Below are positions 54,430-64,000 of a stretch of DNA of 64,000 nucleotides, in pieces. The notes beneath the pieces were generated by a model that saw only the letters and a program-made list of their open reading frames with translations, searched no databases and was not told the DNA's origin. Position 1 is the stretch's first letter, and each line of letters opens with the position of its first letter. This stretch comes from Mesostigma viride (lineage: Eukaryota; Streptophyta; Mesostigmatophyceae; Mesostigmatales; Mesostigmataceae): NCBI GenBank assembly GCA_009746045.1, contig RPFO01000026.1:1530150-1594149 (forward strand). The letters are read 5' to 3'. Made by a program: the position numbers and the translations under genes.

Positions 54430-56004
54430 AATTAATTAATTAATTAATAGACACGTGACTGCGTCACGTGAGCATAAGTCCTCAGTGGGAGGGGAACATG
54501 GGATGGAATGGATGGTATAAGCTATCTAGGTCCTAGTTACAGGGGTGTGGGCACCGCGGCCCGAATCGCTATGAATGTGCCATACTTGGTCACACGCGGA
54601 GCCCCCACAGGCTTGGGGGTGGTCTCCTTCATCACTACTCGCCATCTATCCTTGCGCACCATCTGCCTCCATATTACAGACAAACCAGGAGGCTGCCCGG
54701 GGGTGAGCCCGTCACGTCTAGTGTAGCACATGTCCATGCCGAGTCTATCACGAAAAGTCCACGGGTGGCGGCCCTGCCGCGCGCGGCCGGGGGCACGCCA
54801 GGTGAGGACATATCGCCCAGGCTGGGCGGGCTTGGTGCCAGCTAGTCTATCTGATGTATCTACCTGATCTGTGCGGGCCAGGTGCCCGGCTAGGCCCAGG
54901 CGCCTGTGCCTAATAATGTGGGAAACATAGGGCAAATCAGCGTACAAATCCTCATTACTAATGTGCAAACCAAAGGGGATGTTAAGGGCCTTGCGCAGCA
55001 TCTTCGTGACGGCGCCGTCGAGTCGTTGCTCCAGCTCCTGCATCAGTGTCCACGTCTCGGCGCCGTAGGTCAGGATCGTCAGAAGTGACGACCTTGAAGA
55101 GGTCACGCTTGACGATCCGGGGTAGGGCGGGGTTGCTCCACCAGCGGCGGTGGTCATGGAGGTGCGCCCACGCCATGCCGATCCGTGTCGTCATGTCGTC
55201 CTCGCAGTCGGGAAGCCAACTGCCGAGCAGCTTGAAGCGGCCTGAAGGAGGGTAGTTGACCTCGGCATCGTCTAAGAGGCGGAGTGTGGGTGGGGGCCCT
55301 GCCATGCCGAGGGCCAGGGCCTCCGTTTTGGGGCTGATTTCTAGACCAACCGCCCGAGCCTCGAGCGCCAGGCAGTCCAGCCAAAGTTGGGCAGACTCCG
55401 GCTTCTCGATGAGCGTGATGTCGTCGGCATAAATGAGGTCAGCTAGTAAATTCTGCTTGTTAGTCGGCCCCCTTCCCCAAGCTTGTTCGTGATCGCTAGG
55501 CCAGGGGCACGGCCTGCAATGCTAGCAAAGCGAGCACGTGCCTGGCGCATAACATAATCCACTACAATAATAAACAGGTACGGCGACAGGACGCAACCCT
55601 GCCAGACGCCGGTCTGCAGTGGGCATGGCGGGGTAATGCCGTGTTGAGTGCGCACCGAAGTGGTGGACCCCTCATACAGCGTGCGGATGACGGTAATCAG
55701 GGGAGTGGGGACGCGAGCGCGAGCAAGTACAGCCCATAGAGCGTCCCAGAGGACAGAATCAAAAGCCTTGATGAAGTCGACGAAGATCAGGATTGCGGGA
55801 AACTCACCAGGTTGCAGGAGAGCGATTTCCTCGAAGAGGCGACGCGCGACGAAGATGGCCATGACGGTGTTGCGCCCAGGACGGAAGCCCATTTGACTTT
55901 CCCCAAGGTGACAGTCGAGAGCAGAACGAAGGCGGTTGAGGATCATGCGCATGAACAACTTAAGTGCGGCGCTCTGGATGCAGACTCCTCTGTAGTTGGC
56001 GGGG
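54430..56004 (-). mobile_element. LINE K, 5'-truncated
   Basis: AATTAAGTAT at 54420-54429 and 56005-56014 forms the target duplication. The minus strand contains RT and the C-terminal region of ORF2, a 3' UTR, the CACGTGAC-GCA-GTCACGTG hairpin (about 54449-54470) and a (TTAA)n tail. Same family as H. Confidence 0.8.
54537..55990 (-). pseudogene. Reverse transcriptase and C-terminus of LINE K
   Basis: From 55958: NRLRSALDCHLGESQMGFRP, motif A FVDFIKAFDSVLW, motif B TGVWQGCVLSPYLFIIVVD, then a frameshift at 55470 (GGCCCCCTT versus GGCCCCCCTT in H), LIYADDITLIEKP (motif C), FKLLGSWLPDCEDD, a second frameshift near 55085, TYGAETWTLMQELEQR, RHRRLGLAGHLARTDQVDTS, and TAG-terminated C-terminus at 54537. 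An APE-type LINE (RTE/L1-like RT). The endonuclease and ORF1 are missing because of 5' truncation. It is the best RT candidate here for the ORF1-only elements. Confidence 0.82.
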
Positions 56005-56014
56005 AATTAAGTAT

Positions 56015-58000
56015 TGAATTGAATTGAATTGTAACATAACTCCGTTGGGAGTATATGTAGCACATAGCCCAGAGAAGGGGCATATGGCCTATCATACATT
56101 CTAAGCTACTTCCTGCAAGGGTGGGAATGTAAACAACACTTGCTCTAGGTGCACTAGGGCACCTGCACCACCCAGAGTTTCAGGCAACACCCAGCTAAGG
56201 GGAGCCTGTCATAGGTGGGGAAGATCAGCACAGCTATACAAAAGCTAGGGCATGGCTTCTCAGCAGGGAGTGACCCCCTGCATGGGCACTGCATAATTAA
56301 ATAAAGCTAGGTATCATCTGGAGGGTGGCTCATCATAGGCACACATGTACATGAAGTAGAAAAGGCTAGGCGCAGCTGGTATAATAGTGCCTGTAGTAGG
56401 CGGGCATGTACAAGGCCACTGTCTATCTATTCTACACTACTGCTGCTGTATTCCCCTAGGCTGGGGCTGCCGGAGTCGCTGGGGCCGCGGTGGTCGAGGG
56501 GGTCGCGTGCCAGGGCTTGTGGCCGACGTAGATGGCCGCCCCCTTCCAGTACACCGGCTGGCCCGCCTTGGTCTGCCGGAGCTGGTGGTAGGTCGGCCAT
56601 AGCTCCCGTCGCCGTTGTTGCTGCGCCAGGGTCAAGTCGTCGTCCACGGTGAAGGGAGTGTTCGCGAGCCGCTTGCGGCGTCTGAGAAACGAAATCTTGT
56701 CCGCTGGGCTGTCAAAGATGAGAAGAAGCGGAGGCGCCCCTGCCTTACCCCGCGCGCGGGGGAGGCGGTGGGCGGTCAGCTTAATCTCACCAAGGAGGCC
56801 CATGCGTGCAAGGATTTTGCTCTCAAACGCACGTGCAAGCTTCTCGGAATTCTCACCTTCTTCCATGTCGAAGTTCTTGAGGATGGCGTTGAGGCTGCGT
56901 TTGGCGAGCTCGGCCTCCTCGCGGAGGTCAAGCGTCTGCCGCTGGAGCTGGGCTGCGACGGCGGAGGTGGTGGAGGTGGTGTGTTGCTTAAGCATGTCCG
57001 CCCAGGTCGTGATGGGAGGAGCATCGCCGGCCAGGCCAGCCGAGGCTGGCTTGGCGGCAATGTCCTTCACTGCCTGGGCGGTGAGGCCGGCCGTGTTCTG
57101 CAAGACCTCGATAGCGATTGCATTATCCTTGAGGCGCTGGTCGATGTCACGGAGCTGGGCGGTGATGGAGTCGGTGGAGGGGGGGGGGGTGGAGGCGAGG
57201 ACGGGGTGGCGGTGGCGGTGGGGATGGTGGGAAGCTCAGCAGCCAGCGTGCCGCCAATTGCCGCCACATCTGCGGCAAGAGGGGTCACGTGCTGCTTGAA
57301 AGCCTCCTTGAGGAGGGTGCGGATGGTGGCTTCGGTGGGGAAGGTGGGGGGGGGCGGTGGGGAAGCCCAGATCTCGGATTCGGAGCGTCCAACAAGGGAG
57401 CAGAGGGCGAAGCGTTGAAGCCTGGGGCGAGGCATGCGGTGAATGATTGGGAGAGCCTCGGCGGGGTCGACAAGCTTGCCGTCACCAGGCCAGCGGCCAC
57501 GGTTGTGGGACGTGAGGTACACGCACAGGGCTAGAAGCGAGGCGTGTGACCCGTAAAACACGTCGTCCATGAACCAACTGGGGCGGCGTTGCCAGTATCC
57601 GGAGCTGTTGATGTCAAAGGAGATCTCTTCCCAGGGCGGCTCAGCAGAGCGACTGCGCTTGGGTTCAGGCGAGGCAGATGGCGAGGCAAGCCCGGGAGGC
57701 TGGGCGAGCACCAGTGCACGACTAGTGTCACTGTGGCCATCTGGGCCGGTGTGCGAAGCTGCAGCCGAAGCTGCAGACGTATTTTCATTGCCGAGCGCAG
57801 CCGCCAGGCTGCGTTGCGTCGAGAGGCGTTTGCTCATCGTATATTGCGTAATAGCGTCGGAAAATTACATCAGCATGTGCGTCGTAGAAAGACGCATCGA
57901 TTGTGATATTCACGGCTAAATTCGGTGCTCAAACGTGAAAGTTATGAGCTCCGCCGTCAGCCATGGCTACCTCGTGGCTCGTGCGCATCTGTGGTTTTTT
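56015..58000 (-). mobile_element. ORF1-only retroposon, copy C
   Basis: A 1986-bp element with AATTAAGTAT at 56005-56014 and 58001-58010, the same sequence that flanks K. The minus strand has the CACGAGC leader, ORF1, 3' UTR, hairpin and a tail of (AATTC)n (56015-56030). Confidence 0.83.
56456..57837 (-). pseudogene. ORF1-like protein of copy C, one frameshift
   Basis: The N-terminal frame (57837-57067) gives MSKRLSTQRSLAAAL to the alternating Pro/Thr tract; the C-terminal frame (57103-56456) gives MQNTAGLTAQAVKDIAA through the RRM-like block (LNAILKNFDMEEGENSEKL, RLPRARGKAGAPPLLLIF) to VGHKPW and stop. The only break is in a C-run of the Pro tract (57175-57190). Otherwise the coding sequence is complete. 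Confidence 0.8.
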
Positions 58001-58010
58001 AATTAAGTAT

Positions 58011-58064
58011 AATCAGTTAATATATTAATTAACCAGGTAGACACCTCCTCCTATGGCAGGGTCC
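58011..58064. other. Spacer between divergent copies C and B
   Basis: About 54 bp of AT-rich DNA between the 5' ends of C (minus) and B (plus), including B's target duplication ATGGCAGGGTCC at 58053-58064. The two leaders are close enough for a shared bidirectional promoter region, though nothing shows this. Confidence 0.5.
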
Positions 58065-60026
58065 TCCTATGCCACGAGCCACGAGGTAGCCATGGCTGTC
58101 GGAGCTCATAACTTTCACGTTTGAGCGCCGAATTCAGCTGTGAATATCACAATCGCTTCGTCTTTCTAAGACGCACATGCTGATATAATTTTCCGACGCT
58201 ATTACGCAATATACGATGAGCAAACGCCTCTCGACGCAACGCAGCCTGGCGGCTGCGCTTAGCAATGAAAATACGTCTGCAGCCTCGGCTGCAGCTTCGC
58301 CAACCGGCCCAGATGGCAACGGTGACACTAGTAGTGCACTGGTGCTCGCCCAGCCTTCCGGGCTCGCCTCGCCATCAGCATCGCCTGAACCTAAGCGCAG
58401 TCGCTCTGCTGAGCCGCCCTGGGAAGAGCGCTCCTTTGACATCAACAGCCCCGGCTTCTGGCAACGCAGCGCCGGTTGGTTCATGGAAGACTTGTTTTTC
58501 GGCAATCACGCCTCGCTTCTAGCCCTGTGCGTGCACCTCACGTCCCACAACCGTGGACGCTGGCCTGGTGATGGCCGGCTTGTCGACCCCGCCGAGGCTC
58601 TCCCAATCATCCACCGCATGAGTCGCCCCAAGCTCCAACGCTTCGCCCTCTGCTCCCTTGTTGGACGCTCCGAATCCGAGATCTGGACTCCCAAACCGCC
58701 CCCCTTCCCCTCCGAAGCCTCCATCCGCACCCTCCTCAAGGAAGCTTTCGAGCAGCACGTGACCCCTCTTGCAGCAGCTGTGGCGGCAATTGGCGGCACG
58801 CTGGCTGCTGAGCTTCCCACCATCCCCACCGCCACCGCCACCCTCCTCGCCTCCACCCCCCCCCTCCACCGACTCCATCACCGCCCAGCTCCGTGACATC
58901 GACCAGCGCCTCAAGGATAATGCAATCGCTATCGAGGTCTTGCAGAACACAGCAGGCCTCACCGCCCAGGCAGTGAAGGACATTGCCGCCAAGCCAGCCC
59001 CGGCGGGCCTGGCCGGCGATGCTCCTCCCATCACGACCTGGGCGGACATGCTTAAGCAACATACCACCTCCACCACCTCCGCCGTCGCAGCCCAGCTCCA
59101 GCGGCTGCCAGACGCTTGACCTCCGCGAGGAGGCCGAGCTCGACAAGCGCAGCCTCAACGCCATACTCAAGAACTTGGACATGGAAGAAGGTGAGAATTC
59201 CGAGAAGCTTGCACGTGCGTTTGAGAGCAAAATCCTTGCACGCATGGGCCTTCTTGGTGAGATCAAGCTGACCGCCCACCGCCTCCCCCGCGCGGGGTAA
59301 GGCAGGGGCGCCTCCGCTTCTTCTCATCTTTGATAGCCCAGCGGACAAGATTTCGTTTCTCAGACGCCGCAAGCGGCTCGCGAATACTCCCTTCACCGTG
59401 GACGACGACTTGACCCTGGCACAGCAACAACGGCGACGGGAGCTATGGCCGACCTACACCCAGCTCCGGCAGACCAAGGCGGGCCAGCCGGTGTACTGGA
59501 AGGGGGCGGCCATCTACGTCGGCCACAAGCCCTGGCAAGCGACCCCCTCGACCACCGCGGCCCCAGCAACTCCAGCCCCAGCCTAGGGGAATACAGCAGT
59601 AGTGTAGAATAGTTAGACAGTGGCCTTGTACATGCCCGCCTACTACAGGCACTATACCAGCTGAGGCCTAGCCTTTTTAGTCATGTACATGTGTGCCTAT
59701 GATGAGCCACACTCCAGACGATGCCTAGCCTTATTTAGTAATGTTGTGCCCATGCAGGGAGTCACTCTCTGCTGAGAAGCCATGCCATAGCTCCTGTATA
59801 GCCATGATGATCTTCCCCCACATGCCACGCTCCCCCTTAACTGGGCATAGCGCGATACATCATGAGGGTGCAGGTGCCTTGGTGCACCTAGAGCAGGGGT
59901 AGCTTACATTCCCACCCTTGCATGAAGTAGCCTAGAATGTATTAAAAGCCATATGCCCCTTCTCAGGGCTATGTGCTACATCTACTCCCAACGGAGTGAT
60001 GTTGATAATTAATTAATTAATTAATG
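58065..60026 (+). mobile_element. ORF1-only retroposon, copy B
   Basis: A 1962-bp element with ATGGCAGGGTCC at 58053-58064 and 60027-60038. CACGAGC leader, ORF1, 3' UTR, ACTCC-CAAC-GGAGT hairpin (about 59983-59996), (TTAA)n tail. Almost the same length as copy A (1961 bp) although the tails differ. Confidence 0.85.
58216..59586 (+). pseudogene. ORF1-like protein of copy B, frameshifted
   Basis: Starts MSKRLSTQRSLAAAL. Breaks occur at the Pro-tract C-run (about 58855-58866), at an extra CTGC near 59104 and at a 2-bp loss in GCGCGGGG near 59292. The final frame ends VGHKPWQATPST and TAG at 59584-59586. Closest to copy D. Confidence 0.78.
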
Positions 60027-60093
60027 GCAGGGTCCCCTCGTCCCGTCGCAACCCACTGGCAAACTTGCGCGCGCCATCCATCCATCCATCGGG

Positions 60094-60198
60094 GTTAATG
60101 CTCCGTGACTCCCCAACGGGAGCTCGAGTCTAATTAATTAATTAATTAATTAATTAATTAATTAATTAATTAATTAATTAATTAATTAATTAATTAAT
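60094..60198 (+). repeat. Q-type LINE end with a long (TTAA)n tail
   Basis: GGTTAATGCTCCGTGACTCC, then the CTCCC-CAAC-GGGAG hairpin, then about 66 bp of TTAA/AATT repeats (60133-60198). It is a very short (about 40 bp plus tail) retroposed 3' end. Confidence 0.7.
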
Positions 60199-62550
60199 TG
60201 CGCGCGCCCTGCACCGACGCGGCGCGACCCGGACCTACAAGTGACACAATTGCTTGGGGATGCAGGGCTTCTGGGATTTTATGTGCTCCGCGCCCGCATG
60301 ATAGACACTTGGAGAGATGGGCTGCCGTCTGCGATAAGCACCCTCCTGAGGGGCATGATCCTGTTTTCTCCCCACGGGCCCCGCGGCCCATTGCTAGAAT
60401 GCAGGGAAAAAGTCCGCAGGTGAAGGTTATTGCCCCTGAGGATAGCCGCTACACTACCGCCTCGTCTGCCATTACAGTAGATGACAGCTCAGATGAGGAT
60501 TATATCCCCCTCTAGTGACTATACGGTTGGGGCATGATGCAGACGATATTTTAAGGGGACTCGGCGCGGCGAATATTTTCCGCGCCAAAAAAATTCCGCG
60601 GTACCCTCCGTACCGTGAAAAGTGGGTGCACGGTGCGCGCACCCCTTGCGGAAGTGGCCATGGCGACTGCTTTTAGACGAAACGTGACAAATCTGGCTAG
60701 CGGAAAGCAGAAAAAATGCTCGATTCTTGGAGAAAATTAGTGACTGATGCTAATTTATGGTGGGATAGTTGCGATCTATAATGTCGCGGGCTCTTTTTCT
60801 TTACCATCGGCAGGGGGGGTCCGGCCTGAATTTCTGTCGGGATGAATAAAGTATAATGGATGCCTGCAGGTGTGATTGTCGATTGTTGCCAGTTTTGATG
60901 GTCCTAATGGAAGCTAGTTTAATGATGTTTCTAAAGCCGTAAAAATTCCCGCTGCTGTCTTTACCTTTCCCGTCATTTTGCGGTAAGATAACATTAGGCC
61001 TGCGCGATGCGCGCCCGACCTCTCCATGAAAGGGTGGCCTTTCTTGTGCGCCTGGGCACGAATAAATGCCCGTTATGGTACGTTCTTGTATTAAACGTCC
61101 TAAGATAGCGCTTTCCTGCTTTCTTAGCTCGTTGAGCGTAAGCTTTTTGCCTTCTTTCCGGCCAGATGCAGCCATGAACTTGCGGGTCCTGGCGCTGCAT
61201 CGCTAGATTCCTGGATGTTTTTTAGCAAGTTCGTCTGTGACGTGGCTGGCTTGCTGCAGCGCGTGGCCCACAACCTGTCGGGAAGGTGTAATGCTTTTAT
61301 TTCCATGCTTCTCTGAAATTTCTTTTGCTTTATAGACAGTTGTGTTCGAGGAAATTCACGCGGTCTTCCTAAGCAGCGGCATCATTTTCCCCAGACACTG
61401 ACGAGCTGGCACCTGTCTCCTAAAGAAAGTGGCTCGTGCTTGTTAGAAAGGAGGCAGTGTGCATTTTGCGGGACACAATGCTTTGGTGGCACATGCGTCA
61501 GGTAGGTTGTTCCAATGGTCTCTTCACCTTTCCCACTGAGTAAATGATAGCCTTTGTCATGCTAACCAGAGCAGCTAGCCACAGGTTGGCTGGATAAAAA
61601 GTCAGCTTATTTTCTCTTTATATACTGCGTGTGTGGTCCTCCACATGTCCGGCTTGTTGGGCATTTTGGAACAGGGTTTTTAATGTGTTGTTGGGTGGAA
61701 CAACTTGGTTGTTGGCACAAAATCACACATTATTAGCCTGAGATAGGCATGACATATGCTGCTCAGGCGTGTCGTCCTACCAGCCTTGTTGTTAAGGGTA
61801 GACTCACAAGGCTGGCTGTGCCGATGGAGGGGTGGGGCGTATGACGCTCCGGACATCCTCCTCACACTCCGTGATCAAAGTGGGCATGTTTTTGGGTGTC
61901 TAGGGTAGCAAAACAGATGTCATTTTGGCTCAGCACTAGCTCAATTCTCTTTTAGCGTCTACCCAGGTGGCATCACAGGAAAATCAATAACTTGAGCTAC
62001 GCTTGTCAGAATGAGCTCAAACTTTGGGGTTGTGTTTCCCCCCACTCAGTGGAATATCGCATGTATGGATGACCCAATCTGATGTGTTAATGATTTGATT
62101 TATTTTTTTTGGCTCAAAAAAGTACCCATTTTGCGGGAAAATTAATAACTCAAACAAATGTGACCATTTTGGCCATGTAAATAGCCCAGCTTTTAAAAAA
62201 GTGGGGGAACTTTGCAGGTATGTATGGGCAGGTCATTTAGACAAGTGGTTTGTCTTGGGCAAAATATCTCATAAATAGCGTCTTTTTCTATTTTTAGCTC
62301 GCCACCGGTGCGTGGTTGGGGGTAGTACCCCCAACAAGTGGTGGTATGAATGTCCAAACATCATATTTATGGTACCCAATCATCACTAGATGGTTCCCAT
62401 GTGCATCGGAACTGATACTCACTAAAGTCTGTTTTTCAGGCTTTTGGACGTGCGAGTCCCCTTAACTTTCGTGTAATGATTTTTTCTAATGAGATTATCA
62501 TAGTACTCCGTGGCATGCCCATGCGCATGACACGCAAGTACTTACTTACT
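60199..62550 (+). pseudogene. LINE N: ORF2 C-terminus and 3' end, interrupted by Y
   Basis: Own sequence is 60199-60550 and 62466-62550. The frame at 60380-60515 encodes the ORF2 end with PEDSRYTTASSAITVDDSSD-EDYIPL and TAG at 60513-60515. The 3' UTR continues beyond Y to CCGTGGCATGCCCATGCGCA (hairpin) and an (ACTT)n tail. Same family as R; 5'-truncated. Confidence 0.7.
60555..62461. mobile_element. Y: TTAA-flanked (piggyBac-like) element
   Basis: A 1907-bp insertion with GGGGACTCG at the left and CGAGTCCCC at the right, flanked by TTAA at 60551-60554 and 62462-62465. The empty site, with one TTAA, is present in R (about 43288) and at about 53625. The interior 60600-61400 resembles that of M1; the minus-strand ORF 61175-60801 (124 codons, Lys/Arg-rich, start MAASGRKEGKKLT) is not recognised. 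No transposase identified. Confidence 0.75.
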
Positions 62551-63306
62551 CTAACGGCTACCATGACACGTAAAGAATCCATCTTCTGACAAATCGCAGG
62601 CGCCCTTGCCATCAGATGGCGAGGGTAGAGCACGGTCAGTAGGCTAGGCAAAGCCATACATAAACCAGATATTGTTCTAGCATCTGTGCTATACTGTGGC
62701 CGCAACGGTGTGGAACGCACCCCTGCCAGCGCACGGGGTCTAAACCACTCCCCCAAAAGATGAAGACATCGTGGTTGCCCAAGCCAAGGTTGCCTCACCA
62801 GGAACTTGAGCCCCAATGTGTGCCAAACTAGCATGCGCGGCAGATCATGACATTGACATAAAAGTGCCATCATCCCACCCGCGCATCAATAAATAATGTG
62901 CCGATATCATCGTGAAAGCAAGGTGTCAAGTCAACCCATGCTCGTGACATACCCCTGCGCACGACATGCGGCAAAACCAGAAAAAAGGCCATTGATGAAT
63001 AGGACATCTCGCCTCACTGTAAACCGTCGGTAGGATGAAAGCCGAAAGCGTCCCCGCGTGCCATGCTGATGTAAACGCAGCCTTCCGACAGGGGATGTAA
63101 GCCCCACCTCTGCACCACCCTCCGAAACCCCGCAAACGAGGTGTGACTTCACATCACAATGGTTCCTGTCATGGGCCCTCCCTCCATGCTCGTGCCAGGT
63201 GTGTACCTTCTCGCTCTCGGTGTAGCGGAAGTCTCGGTGTAGCTTTCGGTGTACATTATATTTTCTCGCTCTCTTGGCTTCAAGTGCATCTCCCATTCTC
63301 TCCCAC
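62551..63306. other. Unassigned spacer
   Basis: Two minus-strand open frames (62436-62873 and 62931-63338) are present. The second starts [20 protein letters not shown] but shows no known domain. TCTCGG-TGTAG repeats lie near 63205-63250. I cannot support a gene here. Confidence 0.35.
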
Positions 63307-63433
63307 ATGGCTTCCAGGGCGCTCGCTGCTGTAGTCATCAGGCAGCAAGAAGCGAGGCAGCTTCAGCTTGCGCCCGGACGCCACCGCGGCTGCGGCGGCG
63401 ATGCGGAACTCCCGGCGCGCCCGCCACCCGCGC
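63307..63433 (-). CDS. Possible host exon
   Basis: On the minus strand a CCTTACCGCTGCAG acceptor-like sequence precedes a GC-rich open segment reading [20 protein letters not shown] and [17 protein letters not shown], followed by a GTGGGAG donor-like site at 63306. Composition is unlike the AT-rich surroundings. Function unknown and the call is tentative. Confidence 0.25.
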
Positions 63434-63517
63434 ACCCTGCAGCGGTAAGGCATACGCAGGAGGGGGCAAAGGAACATCTCAGCTTGCTGGAGAAAGTGCT
63501 GGGGGCCGTGTGCAGGA

Positions 63518-64000
<483 letters not shown>

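Noticed and set aside
62436-62873. 145-codon minus-strand frame as a host gene
   Set aside because: It overlaps the 3' tail and hairpin of LINE N and the end of Y, so it cannot be one conserved gene.

Overview
This is a eukaryotic nuclear window in which mobile elements occupy most of the 64 kb and only one host gene is well supported. GC-rich, Ser/Gly/Ala-rich exons with GTGAGT/GTGCGC donors and long pyrimidine acceptors, a TGTAA motif downstream of the gene, and the mixture of Copia, LINE, piggyBac-like and Mutator-like elements fit a green alga (Chlorophyta). That is an inference; nothing here fixes the species.

Layout. 1-1086: left end of a Copia LTR retrotransposon on the minus strand. 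1087-3280: remnants of a LINE endonuclease, a DNA transposon and an older Copia element. 3281-11836: a LINE-type 3' UTR (Q) carrying two insertions, a 798-bp triple-palindrome foldback element and a nearly intact 7.3-kb Copia element with 443-bp LTRs, gag and pol. 11837-14685: DNA-transposon and MITE remnants. 14686-21210: a three-exon host gene for a large low-complexity protein, followed by its 3' flank. 22563-24523: a complete 1.96-kb retroposon (A) that encodes only a LINE ORF1-like protein and has target-site duplications (TSDs). 24770-29600: a four-deep nest, D inside E inside F inside LINE J. 32163-43745: a second nest. LINE H holds DNA element X and ORF1-only element G; G holds two Mutator-like elements M1 and M2; each of those holds a fragment of a restriction-like-endonuclease (RLE) LINE. 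43751-52950: a TTAA-flanked element X' interrupted by a full-length 7.49-kb copy of that LINE, whose 5' end is twelve 170-bp monomers. 52955-62555: more LINE pieces, ORF1-only copies C and B head to head, and a TTAA-flanked transposon Y. 63520-64000: microsatellites running off the window.

How the parts relate. Boundaries were read from TSDs and from uninterrupted paralogous sites inside the window, so many insertions are internally verified. The ORF1-only elements (four copies of 1.96-2.02 kb, plus F, G and fragments) have no reverse transcriptase and presumably use the enzyme of a LINE such as J/H/K, as mammalian HAL1 elements do. Several families end in a short hairpin (often CTCC-CAAC-GGAG) followed by a microsatellite tail, and the tail differs between copies of one family. 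The RLE LINE combines PHD, RING-H2 and C2H2 fingers, RT, a CCHC knuckle and an RLE domain. The Copia element appears to make Gag-Pol by -1 frameshifting at A AAA AAG and to place its protease-like domain after the integrase.
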